Source of the DNA: Brachionus manjavacas
Lineage: Eukaryota; Rotifera; Eurotatoria; Ploima; Brachionidae
Assembly: GCA_019054805.1 (NCBI GenBank)
Contig: JAHQIY010000007.1
Coordinates: forward strand, 873,501-937,500
Reading direction: 5' to 3'
DNA length: 64,000 nucleotides
Under the pieces are notes generated by a model. It was not told the origin of the DNA, did not search any database, and was given only the letters and a program-made list of their open reading frames with translations. The position numbers and the translations under genes were made by a program. This document shows positions 48,170 through 60,044 of the stretch, one piece after another; position 1 is the first letter of the stretch; each line of letters starts with the position of its first letter.

Positions 48170-51060
48170 ACTATTCAATAGTAGTAGTTTTGACTGTAGC
48201 TGGCTAGCCAGCGAGTGTGCTGATAAGGCACACTATGACAGCTGATGTGATTGATTGCTGCTCATCCAGCAATCAATGCCTGCTTTAAAGCTGTTAACAT
48301 TGGGGGCTTCAACTATTTGATTTGGCAGTGAGTTCCATATGCTAGCGGTTCTGTTTAAAAAAAAAAGTTATCTCTATGTTGGAGCCTCGAAATTTCTTTC
48401 TGATATTTGAAGCAGTGACCTCTTCCCTGGATTTTGGTGACATTAAAATTGTTGCTTTTTTCAACCATTTCTATTCCATGCATGAACTTGTATAATTGAA
48501 TTAGATCATCTCTTTTTCTTCTTTCCAGCAGATTTGGACTGTTAAAAGCCTTCAATTTGCTTTCATACGGTTTGTTTCTAATTTTAGAAACAAATTTCGT
48601 AGCTCTGCGTTAAATCCTCTCAAGATTCTCACAATCCGACTTAAGAAATGGAGACCACACAGGTACAGCAAATTCCAAAAAAGGACGAACAAAAGTTAAA
48701 TACAATGATATAAATAACTTACAATCAAAACAAGCGAATGATTTCCTAATGCGACCTTACATTTGATTTGCTATGTTTGTAGCCTCTATCACTTGATTTT
48801 TCCATTTGAGATTTGTATTGAAGATAAGATCTCTTTCGGTTTCGGACGTTGATAACTGTTTACCATTAATAAAATAAGTGAATTCTTTGTTTTTATGACC
48901 GTAATGCATAACCACACATTTTGATGCGTTGAAGAGAAGAAGCCAATCTTGAGTCCACTTGAAAATTAAATCTAGATTCACTGCGCTTATTTCTGATACC
49001 GTTTGCGAGAATATTTTTGTATCATCTGCATACATTTTGACAATATTCTCTATTCCTTTTGGTAGATCATTGATATACAAAACGAAAAGTGGACCAATCA
49101 CTGATCCTTGTGGTAAACCGCTTAAAATCTCAACCCAATCCGACAAAATTTCACCTTGAACAACTCGTTGTCTTCTTTTTTTCAAGAAAGCTTCAACCCA
49201 TTTTAGTGTAAGACCATCAAAGCCATACGCTTTCAATTTAGCTATTAGTCTTCTGTGCGGAACAGTATCAAATGCTTTCGCAAAATCTAGCAGAATTACA
49301 TCAACAGGAATACTTTTGTCTAGACACATTGAGATGAAATCGAGGGTTTCCATAAGATTAGATGTACATGACTTTTTCTTGACAAATCCATGCTGTTCTT
49401 TTGATGTAATATTGTTCTTATAAAGATAGTCTTCCATTTTGGTTCTTATTATTCTTTCCATAATTTTGCACGGAATTGAAGTTAAAAACACGGGACGATA
49501 ATTGCTGACCGTTGATTTATCACCTTTTTTAAACTTCGGAGTAATATTTGCTGATCTGAATTGTATTGGAAGCTGACTATTAGATAAAGACTTTCTGAAA
49601 ATTAAAGTTAAAGGAACAGTAATGGCGTCTGCACAGTTTTTTAGCAATAGCGGATGAAGCTTGTCTACACCACATGATTGTTTTGATTAAGGTCTTGTAA
49701 TTTTTTATAAACCACTTCATAACTAATATCATTTGGTTCAATGTCAACATATTCTGAACAGTTTTCATTAAGTTCAGCTACAAAAGGTGGAAGCTCCCCA
49801 TCTTTTTCAATAATAGAAACATCTTGAAAACATTTATTTAGTAGATTTGATATCTCTTTCGGTTCTTGCGTTAATTCATTGTTTGACTTCTTTAATGCTT
49901 TGATTGATTCTCTGATTACTTGTTGATCATTTAAATATTTGTATAATAATTTTGGTTTTTTCTTAGCTTTATCTACTATATTTTGTTCATAAGTTAGTCT
50001 GGTTCTTTTTATTTCCGAAGAAACTAATTTACAGATACTTTTGTAATCATTATAAAGATTCATATCCTTCCAGTTACATGAACAGTTTCTGTATCTAAGA
50101 TTTTTTTTATTCCTAATTAAGATCTTTAGATCATCTTTTAGCCAATGTTTTGAGATACTTTTCTTTTTAGAGCCATCCGTCACTGGAATGAATCGATTAC
50201 TAGCTTCGATGACATAGAAAATAAACTCAGTGTACATTTCCTGAATATTTAGATTCTCAAATAAGTGCACTCAATCTATATTTGATAAAAATCAGAAATT
50301 TTTTCAAAGTCAGCTTTACTATAAATAAACTTTTCAATAATATATGATTCCTTACTAACCTTGTTTTTGAGAACAAAATTGAAAAAGATAACCAGATGTC
50401 CTTTATTAATGTTACCAAGCACAAATTTTGTATCGATTGCATGCACACTGCCAGACTGAGTCGTGAAAATCAAATCCAAAGTGTTGACAGCTTTTTCGTT
50501 TGACATTTGAAATGTTGGAACATTTACATGCTGATATAGAAAAGTGTCGCTTAGCGTCTCGCTGAATTTATGTTCGATGCCATTTTCGTTTAAGATTTCT
50601 GAAACCTTTGACCAGATGATTGATGGAAAGTTAAAGTAACCCATTATTAGAATATCCTTAAAACCTCTTTCATCCACATAGTCTTTAGCTTGTTTGAAGT
50701 CTAAATCAAAATCGTTCATATCAACAAAATCGTTTGGCCTATAAAGAAAGCCAACTAAATACTTTTCACAGTTAAAGTTTACTTCTACCCAAATTTGTTC
50801 TATTTTACTTAAATTATCCACACGTGATGACGCTTTTGATGAACGATTATTGCTTCTTGAATTTGACGATCTGATTTCCACGGATGCCATATCGAAAGGG
50901 CGAGTCTTGTGAAAGACCATTATTTGCTTCGTTTCTTTGTTTCCTCAATTCAAAGTCTAAAGTTCTTTCAGTTTCAGTCAAATCTGGACTAAGATAAATA
51001 GATTTGAAAGTATTTGAATCTCGCAACTTTTTGGCTGATGCAGCAACGATAGAAGCTGTT
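48170..51060 (-). mobile_element. LINE (CR1/Rex1-like), nearly full length, broken
   Basis: In coding order: the end of an ORF1-like protein (SIYLSPDLTETERTLDFELR, about 50930-51060); AP-endonuclease C-half (50276-50920: KDILIMGYFNFPSIIW, NTLDLIFT, GHLVIFFNF); linker (49665-50270); and reverse transcriptase (48757-49647) with SANITPKFKKGDKSTVSNYR, VILLDFAKAFDTVPHRRLI, LPQGSVIGPLFVLYINDLPK and KMYADDTKIFSQ (intact YADD). The C-terminal part follows (48230-48600: LLERRKRDDLIQLYKFMHGI, then ASIWNSLPNQIVEA). The pieces lie in different frames, with slips near 50270 and 49660 and at least one more after 48760. The 3' end holds three small inverted repeats and an ACT triplet run. Confidence 0.85.
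48180..48290 (-). repeat. three stem-loops at the LINE 3' end
   Basis: Adjacent inverted repeats: ATTGATTGCTG with CAGCAATCAAT (11-base stem, six-base loop), AGTGTGC with GCACACT (7-base stem), and the palindrome CTGGCTAGCCAG. They span the end of the coding frame and the 3' tail. CR1-like elements often place a stem-loop here as the recognition site for their own reverse transcriptase; that role is inferred. Confidence 0.55.
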
Positions 51061-51103
51061 TGAATGTTTTTTTTTTAACTCAATTAATATTATAAAGATA
51101 ATA

Positions 51104-51165
51104 CAGTGGTTCCACCAAAAGCCCAAAATTGGTAAAATTACGTTAGCTTACATTAAAAGTGCGAA
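51104..51165. mobile_element. one end of the TTACGTAA-rich MITE, copy 4
   Basis: Reads TACAGTGG, a short spacer, AAAAGCCCAAAATTGG, TAAAATTACGTTAGC and TTACATTAAA. It is the inverse complement of the ends at about 25140-25155 and 25390-25413. The other end was not found. Confidence 0.5.
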
Positions 51166-52550
51166 GTTTCAAATATTTTTTGAAGTTTAATATTTTTTTC
51201 AAAATAATTTTAAGTTAATATTGCAAACATTTTCATATTTGAAATTAAATTCTTTGGTGAAATAGATTGGAATTTATAGAATGAGTTTAATTTTTGATTG
51301 GAAATTTGGAAAAAATAATGAAAATTCTATTTTAACTTTTAAACAATTTATTTCTTTAATTTTTACCGAGCAAATGCTCCTTCGGAATAAAAACATTTTA
51401 AAAACTAAAAATAAAGTTAAACAAAATAAAATAAAAAAAATGTATAAAAGAAAAAAAAGAAAAACATTTCATTCAGATTAAAGTTTCAGTCGTTGAAAAA
51501 CTGGGTCTAGTCGGTTAGATGAATCACTGATAAATCTTTAGAAAGCTCTTGAAGGTCAATCGATTGAAATTGAAGGGTCAGCTAGGGATCAGGTTATTTA
51601 AAATATATTTTTAGAAAAAAATTGAATTATTTTTAACTTTTTATTAAAAATGATAAAATAATAATATATCTAAGACACTCAATACAGATTTTAATCAATT
51701 TCAAAATTTTCATTTTTAAAAATAATATAATGTGGAATATAAAAATTTCAAACTTCGTAATTTTTTTAAGATTTTTGAAAATTTTTAGTGTCAATGGGTA
51801 ATAAATCTTATTCTTCAAGTAAAATAGACAACTAAACACATATTTGCTAATCATAATTAGCAGTTTTTAATAATTGATGCAGAACTGCTTATTAAACTAT
51901 TCACTGAATTAGTTTTTAGTTACAAGAACTTTTTTTGTTTATCCAATTTTACAAAATCTTCCAACATTGAATGTTTTCATATTTGGTATTTAATACAATA
52001 CAAAAATATTTAAATTTCATAAATTTTTTTCAAGTTTACTTAGTAAGTTTAAATTTTTTAATTAGCAACATTGTTACATTATTTGTCAAAGTTTTCTAAA
52101 TTTATACAAGATCTAAGGAATATGCAAAACAATTGAAGAATAATTATTATATTTATATTTTGTACTGTAATTTACTGCAAAATTTCACAATACTCTTTAA
52201 AATTTATTAATTTTCTTAGTTATAAAATTTTAAACTACAATTAGTCTATTAGATCATAAAAAATGAGAATTAAATTAAAGTTATGAATTTATTAAGGAAA
52301 AAATGAAATCAAATTGTTAAATTGAACGATCGCTTTAATTATGTGAAATAAATAAACTAATAAAAAATTTTCTATTCAATTACTTTTTTTTACTTATGTC
52401 AAGAGCTTAAGAAAATTTTAAACAAAACCTGTTGGGTTTCACTTCTAATACTTAAAATAAATTATAAAATCTTAAGCAAGAGCTAATTCCTTAATGCATA
52501 ATTGTCAAAATAATAATTTAAATTAATAAATAATCAAGATAAATAAAAAA
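51166..52550. other. AT-rich intergenic stretch
   Basis: Short open frames at 51281-51481 (+) and 51633-51854 (-) are low-complexity lysine/isoleucine strings and are not called. It is the upstream flank of the PLAC8 gene. Confidence 0.45.
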
Positions 52551-53042
52551 ATGGAAGCCATTCGAACTAATTACAATTATGAGCAACCACATCCAGGAAG
52601 GTAACTCCTTTTTAGTTGTACTATTTTGTAATTTTCAATTTTTGTTTAAGGGTAATAGTCACTGAACCAAAAGGAAACGCATGGGAGTACGAAAACGAAT
52701 GGACTCAAACTTTGTTTGATTGCTGCACAAATGCTAAAATTTGTTTCTGTAAAAAAACAATTTAAATAAAAAATTGATCTTTTCATAATTATTTAAGGTG
52801 CTTTTGTTTGTCCATGGTGTTTTTGGTGCGAATGTAAGTAAAAAACCTTATCAATCATCTTTTTCTAATTTACCTAAGTATTTTCGAGAACGGGAGAATG
52901 TTTGTGTACACCGATTTTTGTGCCTTTAGCTCTGTTGGCTCTAAGATCAAAGCTTCGAACCGGATTTAGGATTAAAGGAACAGTTGCCAATGATTGTGTT
53001 CTTTCAACTTTTTGTGCACCATGTGTAACACTACAACTGTAA
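52551..53042 (+). CDS. PLAC8-family cysteine-rich protein
   Basis: Four exons: 52551-52600, 52651-52748, 52798-52833 (36 bases), 52879-53042, about 115 aa, the usual family length. It reads EWTQTLFDCCTNAKICFCAF, VCPWCFWCELFSRTGECLCT, then P-rich/hydrophobic sequence, LRSKLRTGFRIKGTVANDCV and STFCAPCVTLQL. The CC, CxC, CPxC, GECxC, DC and FCxPC cysteines of the PLAC8 domain are all present. The acceptor of exon 4 was chosen at 52878 because only it keeps the frame into GECLC. PLAC8 proteins (onzin, cornifelin, plant PCR and FW2.2 relatives) are small membrane-associated proteins linked to cell growth control or ion handling; the role here is unknown. The gene lies 415 bases upstream of CFAP251 on the same strand. 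Confidence 0.92.
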
Positions 53043-53456
53043 CTTTATAAAATCTAAGATTAAATTAAGAAGAATTTTTTTTTAATTTGTCAAAAAATGA
53101 AGATATAATGAACTGAATGCACAAGGACTTTAAGCTTTGGTTGATATGTTTAAAAATGATCGAAATCGCCAACATTGTTTTGAAATAAAAATGATCATCT
53201 ATTAAATTTTTTGATCTAAATAAAAGATTCAAAACTACTTTTATCTTTTAATGTCAGTTCGAAATTAAATGATAAGCTTTTACCTATAGACCGAAAATTG
53301 TAAGTTAAATTTGACTCTTTGTTGTTTGCGTTTCCATGGTAACTAAAATTTTCATCAAATCTATAATATGTTTAAATTTATAAATTTAAACTTGCTTAGG
53401 AAAAATCAATCAAAATAAAATTAATACCTTAGATAAATTTTCTGTACGATAAGAAG

Positions 53457-56400
53457 ATGGAAGGTGAGTCTAGTATTCCAAGGGCACCAACTCCCATACC
53501 TATGATGCAATTTAGTGAAAACACCAAAAAAGATGAGAATGAAACAAATTCAAATTTAACAGCTTTGGTAAATTTGATGTAAGATAAATTTGAATTAAGC
53601 ATTTTTTTTTGAAAAGAACTTGTCATGGTGTTTTGGATACAACAAGCATATTGGAATAGAAAATTTATGCATTAATGAATCCAAAAAAATGTTTTTTGCA
53701 TCATCTCATATTGGGGTGGTCAACGATTTCGCTACCAATGAACAAAAATTACTTCAAGGACATGTAATTCCAAAAAAAATAAATAAAAAATAATAAACTT
53801 CTATAAATAAAGAGAAATTCAATCAGCTGTTGTGCTGTGAGCGAAGATAAAAGATGGTTAGTGACTGCAGATGCCGGTAATGACAGTACTATTATCGTGT
53901 GGGATTTAAATTCCTAGTAATTTATTTTTAAGTCAAAATAAATTCTTTGAATAGTTTGTCTATTATAAAGTGTTCCGGTTCAAACTTATTTCAACTCTCA
54001 TCTAGAAGGAACATTAAGTGTGGCCATGACACCTGATTCGAAATATCTAGCTTCAATAAGTGCTCAATACCCACAAGTTTTAGCTGTTTGGGAATGGACA
54101 ACAGACAATGAAATTCCAATATGCACAGCAGAATTAGACCCGGAATATGGTCCGCAGTCAAACATAAGATTCAATCTGGAAAATACATTTCAAATTGTAA
54201 CAAATAGTTATTCACAGACTATTTTTTATGAATGGAGCTTTGACAAAGGTTTTGTTTATTATGCTCCTGTATTAAATGACACTGTGAGTTAATTTTTCTT
54301 TTAAGTTTTAAACTAGCATTTATTTTTAATAAAAGACATTTAACAAACCGGTCGGAAGGTTAACCCAATCTATTTTTCAGCTTAACAGTTCAAGGGCTTT
54401 ATCTGCAACTTCGCTGGGAAATATTGTTGTATGGGAGACTGTGGATACTAAAGGAGCCAGTATGGCAAACAAAAAAGCCTTTAAACTCTTCAAATTTCAA
54501 GATAAGGCAATCAACGTCCTTAAGTTGATGAATGAGTATTATATTTTAAGGGGTCTATCTAACTAGCACCTTCAAATATCGTTTTAACAAAAAAAAATTT
54601 TGCTTACATTGTATTGATGAGTGTTTTTATCACGAGTCGATATTAGAAGGAAGTTTACGAGGATTCAAATCATTTTTTTATAAAAAAATGATTTTTACTA
54701 GGTGTATCTACCGAATCTGAAGAAGAGGATATTACTCTGGTTACCATACAGCGTCAAGCTAAAAGAATTTGTTATTGGCAAATAGTAAAGATTTATACAT
54801 ACTTGAAAGAGGGGTTTGACTTAGTTGAATCTTAAAAAAAATAGATTTTCCAGTATAAAAATGAAATTAAGTAAGGTAAATGCGTTTGGAATAAATTTAA
54901 TCAATTCAAAAAAAGAGCATCTTCAGTATGGATTTTATGCCTAGTATCTTAAATATCTATAACAACAAACAAAAATATCTGACAAAAAAATGTTAAAAAA
55001 TGAAAATACTTATCAATTCAACATAAAAACTGACCAAGAAATTCAAAGAATCCTTGAAAAGTTTTTTTTCTAATTAAGTTTTTTTTTCAAATCGCATATT
55101 TAATTAAAAAATTTAAAAAAATTATTTCAAAAAATTAAAAAACGCAAAAAAAATATCACTTTTAAATCAATATAAAGATATTGACCAAGTTACTAAAAAT
55201 ATTGATTAATCAATTAATCGTCAATGTTTTTAGTTAACTAGTGCATTATACCTAGCAAAATTTTTTGTCTTTTTAGAATAAAAAGCTTTCAGCACATTTT
55301 TTACTATGTGTTGTTCGGAGTTTAAATATAGTTAAAAAAGATTAAAATTTTATTAGTCACTAAAAGAATTTGAAATATATAAAAATTAAAAAAAAAATGC
55401 ATCATAAGAATCTTCAATTTAAAATCTAGGATAATTGATTCTAAATGATTGATTCTAAAAATTCTTTCTAATTTTAACAGAAGAATTTTAAAATATTTTT
55501 TTTTCATAAAGATACCAAAAAAGTGCGTTAAAAGTATTAGGTGCTTGTTAATTTTTGATGATTTTCCGAAACGATTTTTGAGGGTTCTGAAACAGCTTTC
55601 CCAATTTTAAATTTTATTTATTTTTTTTAATTAATTAGATTTATCGTAATTGGTGATTCAGAAGGGCATGTTAAATTTGTTGATCAACAATTGCATATTT
55701 TAATGTGGTTTAAGCATTTTAATCTTGGGTCTATCACTTCTTTGTCGTTTTCTCAAACAACAAAGGACTTTAAGCAGTAGGACTTAGAATAAAGTTTTGT
55801 CAGTCCTGGAATTTTTTTTAAGAACCATAGATTTTTCGGTAGTGGACAATGATGCTACAATTGAATATGAAAAATTTGTCTGCAAAGATTTTATTATAGG
55901 AACAACAAGTGGTGTTGTAGGTCACATTACTCGATCTGGTAGTAAAATTGATGTAAATTCCCCGGAAATAAATCCAAATAATTGTATTTAATGATTTTAA
56001 TGTTTTAGATTGTGAGCAAAGCATCGGATAATTCAGTCATTGCTTTGGATGCTCATCCTTCATTGTAATAAACGAATAAAATAAATTAAATCGTCTATTT
56101 TTCTTATTAAAGGACAAGAATTTGTTTTGGAAATTCAACAGGTTATCTTCAGCTTTGGGATTACGAAACAAAGTAAATTTAAATTTTTTAGTTTTTATTT
56201 CTAATTTTTGTTAAAATTTAAATTTAAGAATCATGCTATGTTCGAGAAATTTTCATCGTAATTTACAAATAACTTGCATAAAATTCAACCCCAAAGGAGA
56301 CTTAATGGGTAAGTTAAATAAACTTAATTTTTTGATTAAATTTTATTTTAATAAAAAAGCAATCGGTTTTCACAATGGACAGCTGCAAATAATAGATTCA

Positions 56401-58606
56401 ATAAGCTTGGACGATTGCTTAAAGTCTCCATTTATTTATTCAAAAGATTCAATAACTCATATTGAATTCTCAGAGGATTCATCTTTTTTGGCCACTGCTG
56501 TAAATTTGATAAATTTTTTTTTTCAAATTCAAATAAAAAATATTCAAGGAGGCCGACTTCACTGTTTCAGTTTATAAATATAATTTCATGTCTGATAGAG
56601 ATAATATGAAAATAGCGTCAGAGCCTTACACTTTTTTGGGTCGTTATAGGGCTCACTATAAAGAAATTGTTAGCTTGATGTTTGGGATTTATCCAGATAA
56701 TGGAGAAATTCGTCTTTTTTCACTTGGCAAAGACCGAGTCTTGGTCGAATACGATTTGATCAATAGTAATTATGATGACCTTTTGATTAAAGAAAAGACA
56801 AAAATAGAACAATATGCTGTTCCTTTAGCAATGGCTTGGCATCCGCCAACTAGTACTGAATCTTTTATTGTGACCGTTAATAATGAGTGGAAATATAAAA
56901 TTTATAATTCGATCACAAAAATGTGTCGTAAAACTCTTCTAGGTCCCACTTTTGGGAGCTTTTTAAAAAAGTATTTTTAAAAATTTTTATTCATTTATCT
57001 AGACTAAATTGTTAAAATATTTTAAGAATTTCTATTCTTCCAACTCAGGGTCAGTTAACTGAGAACAGATATATGATTTACATAACTGAAGATAAACTCG
57101 GATTGCAAAAATTTCCTTTAACTGGAAACCCTTTTGATAGTGTTGCGATATTCAGTCACCCAGATGGGGTATTTTTTTAGGATATCAATTTAGATTTTTA
57201 ACTTAAAATTGATTAGGTAGCAAATTTTATATCTAGTAACGATGGAAAATATTTGTTTACAGCTGGAGGAGAAAATAACAATTTATTCATGTGGAATATA
57301 AATTTAAAGTGAATAATTATCAAATTGATTCCCTTTTTTTCAATTTTTCATCTTTATTTAGAGCACTTGAAGCTCAATCAATTCTTGGTGGTGCTGATTT
57401 AAAGCCTTTTTATGGACTAATTGAGGGTGGAAGAGAAGGCGAGTTTTTCAAAGAAATGAGAGAACTTTTCTATTATTCACAATTGAGACAGTAAGTTAAA
57501 TTTTAATAAAAAATACTTTTTTATAGTATTAATTATATATAGTAGTATATAATTAATACTTTTTTATATAGTAATAATTTTTTTTACAAAAATTTTTTAC
57601 AAAAATTAATTCTAAAAAAGAAATGCAGATGACAAAAATTTTAAAATTTGAACAAGAATCAATGTTAATAACACTAAATATTTAAAAATAATTCAAAAAA
57701 TTAAAAACGATAAAAAAAAGTTAAATTAAATACTGTATTTGAAATTAAGTAAAAGATTATTTAAATGAGCCAAAGCTCGGTACTGAAAAATTATTAATAA
57801 ATCAAAAGGTTAAATTTAAATAAAAGTTATTTGAAAACTAAAAAAGAAGGCTTGACAATTCTAATTTCTAACATAGAATAGATGAATTCTCAATAATTAG
57901 AATTTTACTTTTTATTAATTTAGCCATGGTCTAAACGAAAATACACAGCGAGTTATAAAATTAACAATTCCATTGAACGAAATACCATTTGTAATGCGGG
58001 GTCTAGGATTTTATCCAACAGAACAAGAAGTATCTTATTAAAAATAGATAAATCTATTTAAAAAAAAAATTAATTTTTTAAAAGATAGAAGATATGATCA
58101 ATGAAGTAAAATTCAGTGAATATGTGGACACCAACAAGCTTGTTGATGAAATAAATTTGGATGATTTTATTAGATGTAATTTTTTTCCAAAACGAAAAAA
58201 AAAAATTTTAATTTTTTTTAAAGTATACATAAATCATAGACCAGCATTTGGTTTAGACCCATATCAAATCTACAATTCGTTTAGCGTTCTAAGCAAGCAA
58301 TCTAACACAGACTTTTTGCCAAGACACGTTTTTCTGAACGAGTTGCAGACGCATGGCGAGCACATGACCGACTATGAACTCGCCGATTGTATTTCAAATC
58401 TTCTTCATCTAAACAAAGATGTTGAAGACTTTACAAAAGAAGAAATAAGCTCGTTAATTGATAGAAATTTTCCAGAAGAACTTTCAGTAGACAAATTTAT
58501 GTCCGATATACTAGGGGTTCCGGCCGATGATTTTGACCAAATACTTAACACCTGGGAACGCATCAAACAAGCCAATACGCCTAGAGTTAAATCATTTACT
58601 GAATAA
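53457..58606 (+). CDS. CFAP251: cilia- and flagella-associated protein 251 (WD-repeat protein 66)
   Basis: Exons: 53457-53567, 53617-53763, 53813-53916, 53971-54283, 54381-about 54523/54545, 55639-55776, 55823-55952, 56009-56064, 56113-56172, 56229-56308, 56360-56499, 56549-56970, 57027-57168, 57217-57308, 57362-57490, 57924-58029, 58085-58175, 58224-58606; roughly 930 aa. Family-diagnostic blocks: [89 protein letters not shown], and the EF-hand-like C-terminus ([19 protein letters not shown]). WD repeats fill residues of about 40-700. The protein belongs to the calmodulin- and radial-spoke-associated complex at radial spoke 3 of motile cilia. The long N-terminal extension of vertebrate forms is absent. 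The donor of exon 5 is unclear (see findings). Confidence 0.93.
54546..55638. other. long intron or insertion in CFAP251
   Basis: About 1.1 kb where the gene's other introns are mostly 40-60 bases. It contains coding-like strings on the plus strand ([20 protein letters not shown] near 54600, and after an acceptor-like TTTTTACTAG the frame [20 protein letters not shown] near 54700). I cannot assign either to the gene or to a transposon family. Confidence 0.4.
57525..57560. repeat. perfect 15-base inverted repeat in a CFAP251 intron
   Basis: AGTATTAATTATATA, a six-base loop TAGTAG, then its exact inverse complement. Flanked on both sides by AATACTTTTTTATA words. Confidence 0.5.
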
Positions 58607-58765
58607 TTATCAAACAATATTTTAATTATTCAAATTACTTTATTAATTAAATTTAAGTTTACCTTTAAAATATTTTTTTTACAATTAATAAAAAATACAA
58701 TACATTACATCATCCATAAATTTTTAATCAATTCTTCATTCATTATTTACATTAAAACTTTGCGT

Positions 58766-59422
58766 TCAAAACCACCATAGAGAGTAAGGCCAAGAATACC
58801 ATGAATAATAAGGATAGTAAAAATTAAACCATCTTTTCATAATGGACTTATCTAAATATAACACTTCGCCGATAAGTTTTACACTTGAGTCTGTCCCGTC
58901 TATTTTGGCATCATGGAAATGGTCTGAAGACTTAAATAAATTAACTAGTCCTTCAAAGCACTTAAAATCAGAAACTCGAAAACCGTATTCATCCGCGGAA
59001 TTTGAATGATACAAATACATGTCTATTGACTTGCCATCAAGTTCCAAAGAATAATTAAGATAATTTTCCTTTTCTAGATTTCTTGGATACAAAAAATATT
59101 TTATCGACTCTGTGTCTGAATGATCAGACAGCTTTCCTATTCCGTAAGATGGGTATTTAGCTGTTGATGTATTCGAAAATGCATCACACTCAATTGAACC
59201 CATTGGTCTAAAGAGAAAAAGTTTTGTTTTGATGAAAAAAAACTTTAGCTAAGCTTAATACCCATGACAGAAAATGGAATTCTGCTCTATATTGAACATG
59301 CAAAATGTGGCATTTTTAAAATGTTCTTTTTCAATACTCTGTGGAAGTTGGAAGCTTTGGTCCATCTTAAACTCCTGGGCTAAACAACCCGTAATTAGAA
59401 GAAAACAAACAATGGCGAGCAT
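58766..59422 (-). CDS. small secreted protein, family unknown
   Basis: Two exons: 59262-59422 and 58766-59207, joined in phase 2 across a 54-base GT..AG intron; about 200 aa. The start gives a clear signal peptide (MLAIVCFLLITGCLAQ, cleavage likely after the alanine). The mature part begins EFKMDQSFQLPQSIEKEHFK, has cysteines in NATFCMFNIEQNSIFCHG, then GSIECDAF, and one later (DFKCFEGL). The sequon NAT lies near residue 43. The C-terminus is rich in Trp, Tyr and Pro (FYYPYYSWYSWPYSLWWF). The middle part is hydrophilic. It converges tail-to-tail with CFAP251. I recognise no domain. Confidence 0.75.
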
Positions 59423-60044
59423 TTTTCAAAACTTCTTTTCTTCTTTTTTTTCTATAGATTTAAAATTATCCCTCTTATTTATATGTGTCTTCGATGTCTT
59501 AGCATTGAAAATTTTCTAGAGAAGTTCGGCATGAATAGCTTGAAAAAATGCTAACACGAGCTTTCAATTTTATGCTAGAACCGATCACATCGTGCAAAAA
59601 GAAAAACTAGTCAAAGCAGCCTCTTCAAAAGCTTTGTTTAAGTCAATTCTCGACAAGCTTGCTAAAACCATGTGATCGCTCGTGTCTAATTTTAACTCTA
59701 TCAAAAAATCTTAGGCTTATAACAAAATTGCTGACTAAAAAAGAGAAAATTTTCAATTTAACTTCATTGTTTTTTCATCATAAGCTTTAGAAGCCTTATT
59801 TTCAGATTTAATGTTTTGAAGCCAAACAACTTCAAGTGACCAAGCCAATTCACTAAAGTTCACTTGTAAAATAGCAAAAAAAGGCTTTTGTTTTTAATCA
59901 GATAAAAAATTAAAATTTTAATGAATTTTAATTTTATTTTAAAAAAATAATTAAAAAATAAATTAATTAATGAATTGAAAATTTTTCGATTAAAAAATTG
60001 TGTCACTAAAAAAAATTAAATTTCAAAAATCTGATCGAAAAAAT
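59423..60044. other. AT-rich intergenic stretch
   Basis: Likely promoter side of the secreted-protein gene; no element identified. Confidence 0.4.

Noticed and set aside
48959-49159. Plus-strand frame inside the LINE
   Set aside because: Antisense to the reverse transcriptase catalytic region; shadow frame.
51281-51854. Open frames at 51281-51481 (+) and 51633-51854 (-)
   Set aside because: Simple lysine/isoleucine-rich strings with no homology.
54546-55638. Terminal inverted repeats of a DNA transposon in the CFAP251 intron (CTAGCACCT near the left, an inverse copy near 55545)
   Set aside because: The match is about nine bases, not at the borders, and no target duplication could be set.
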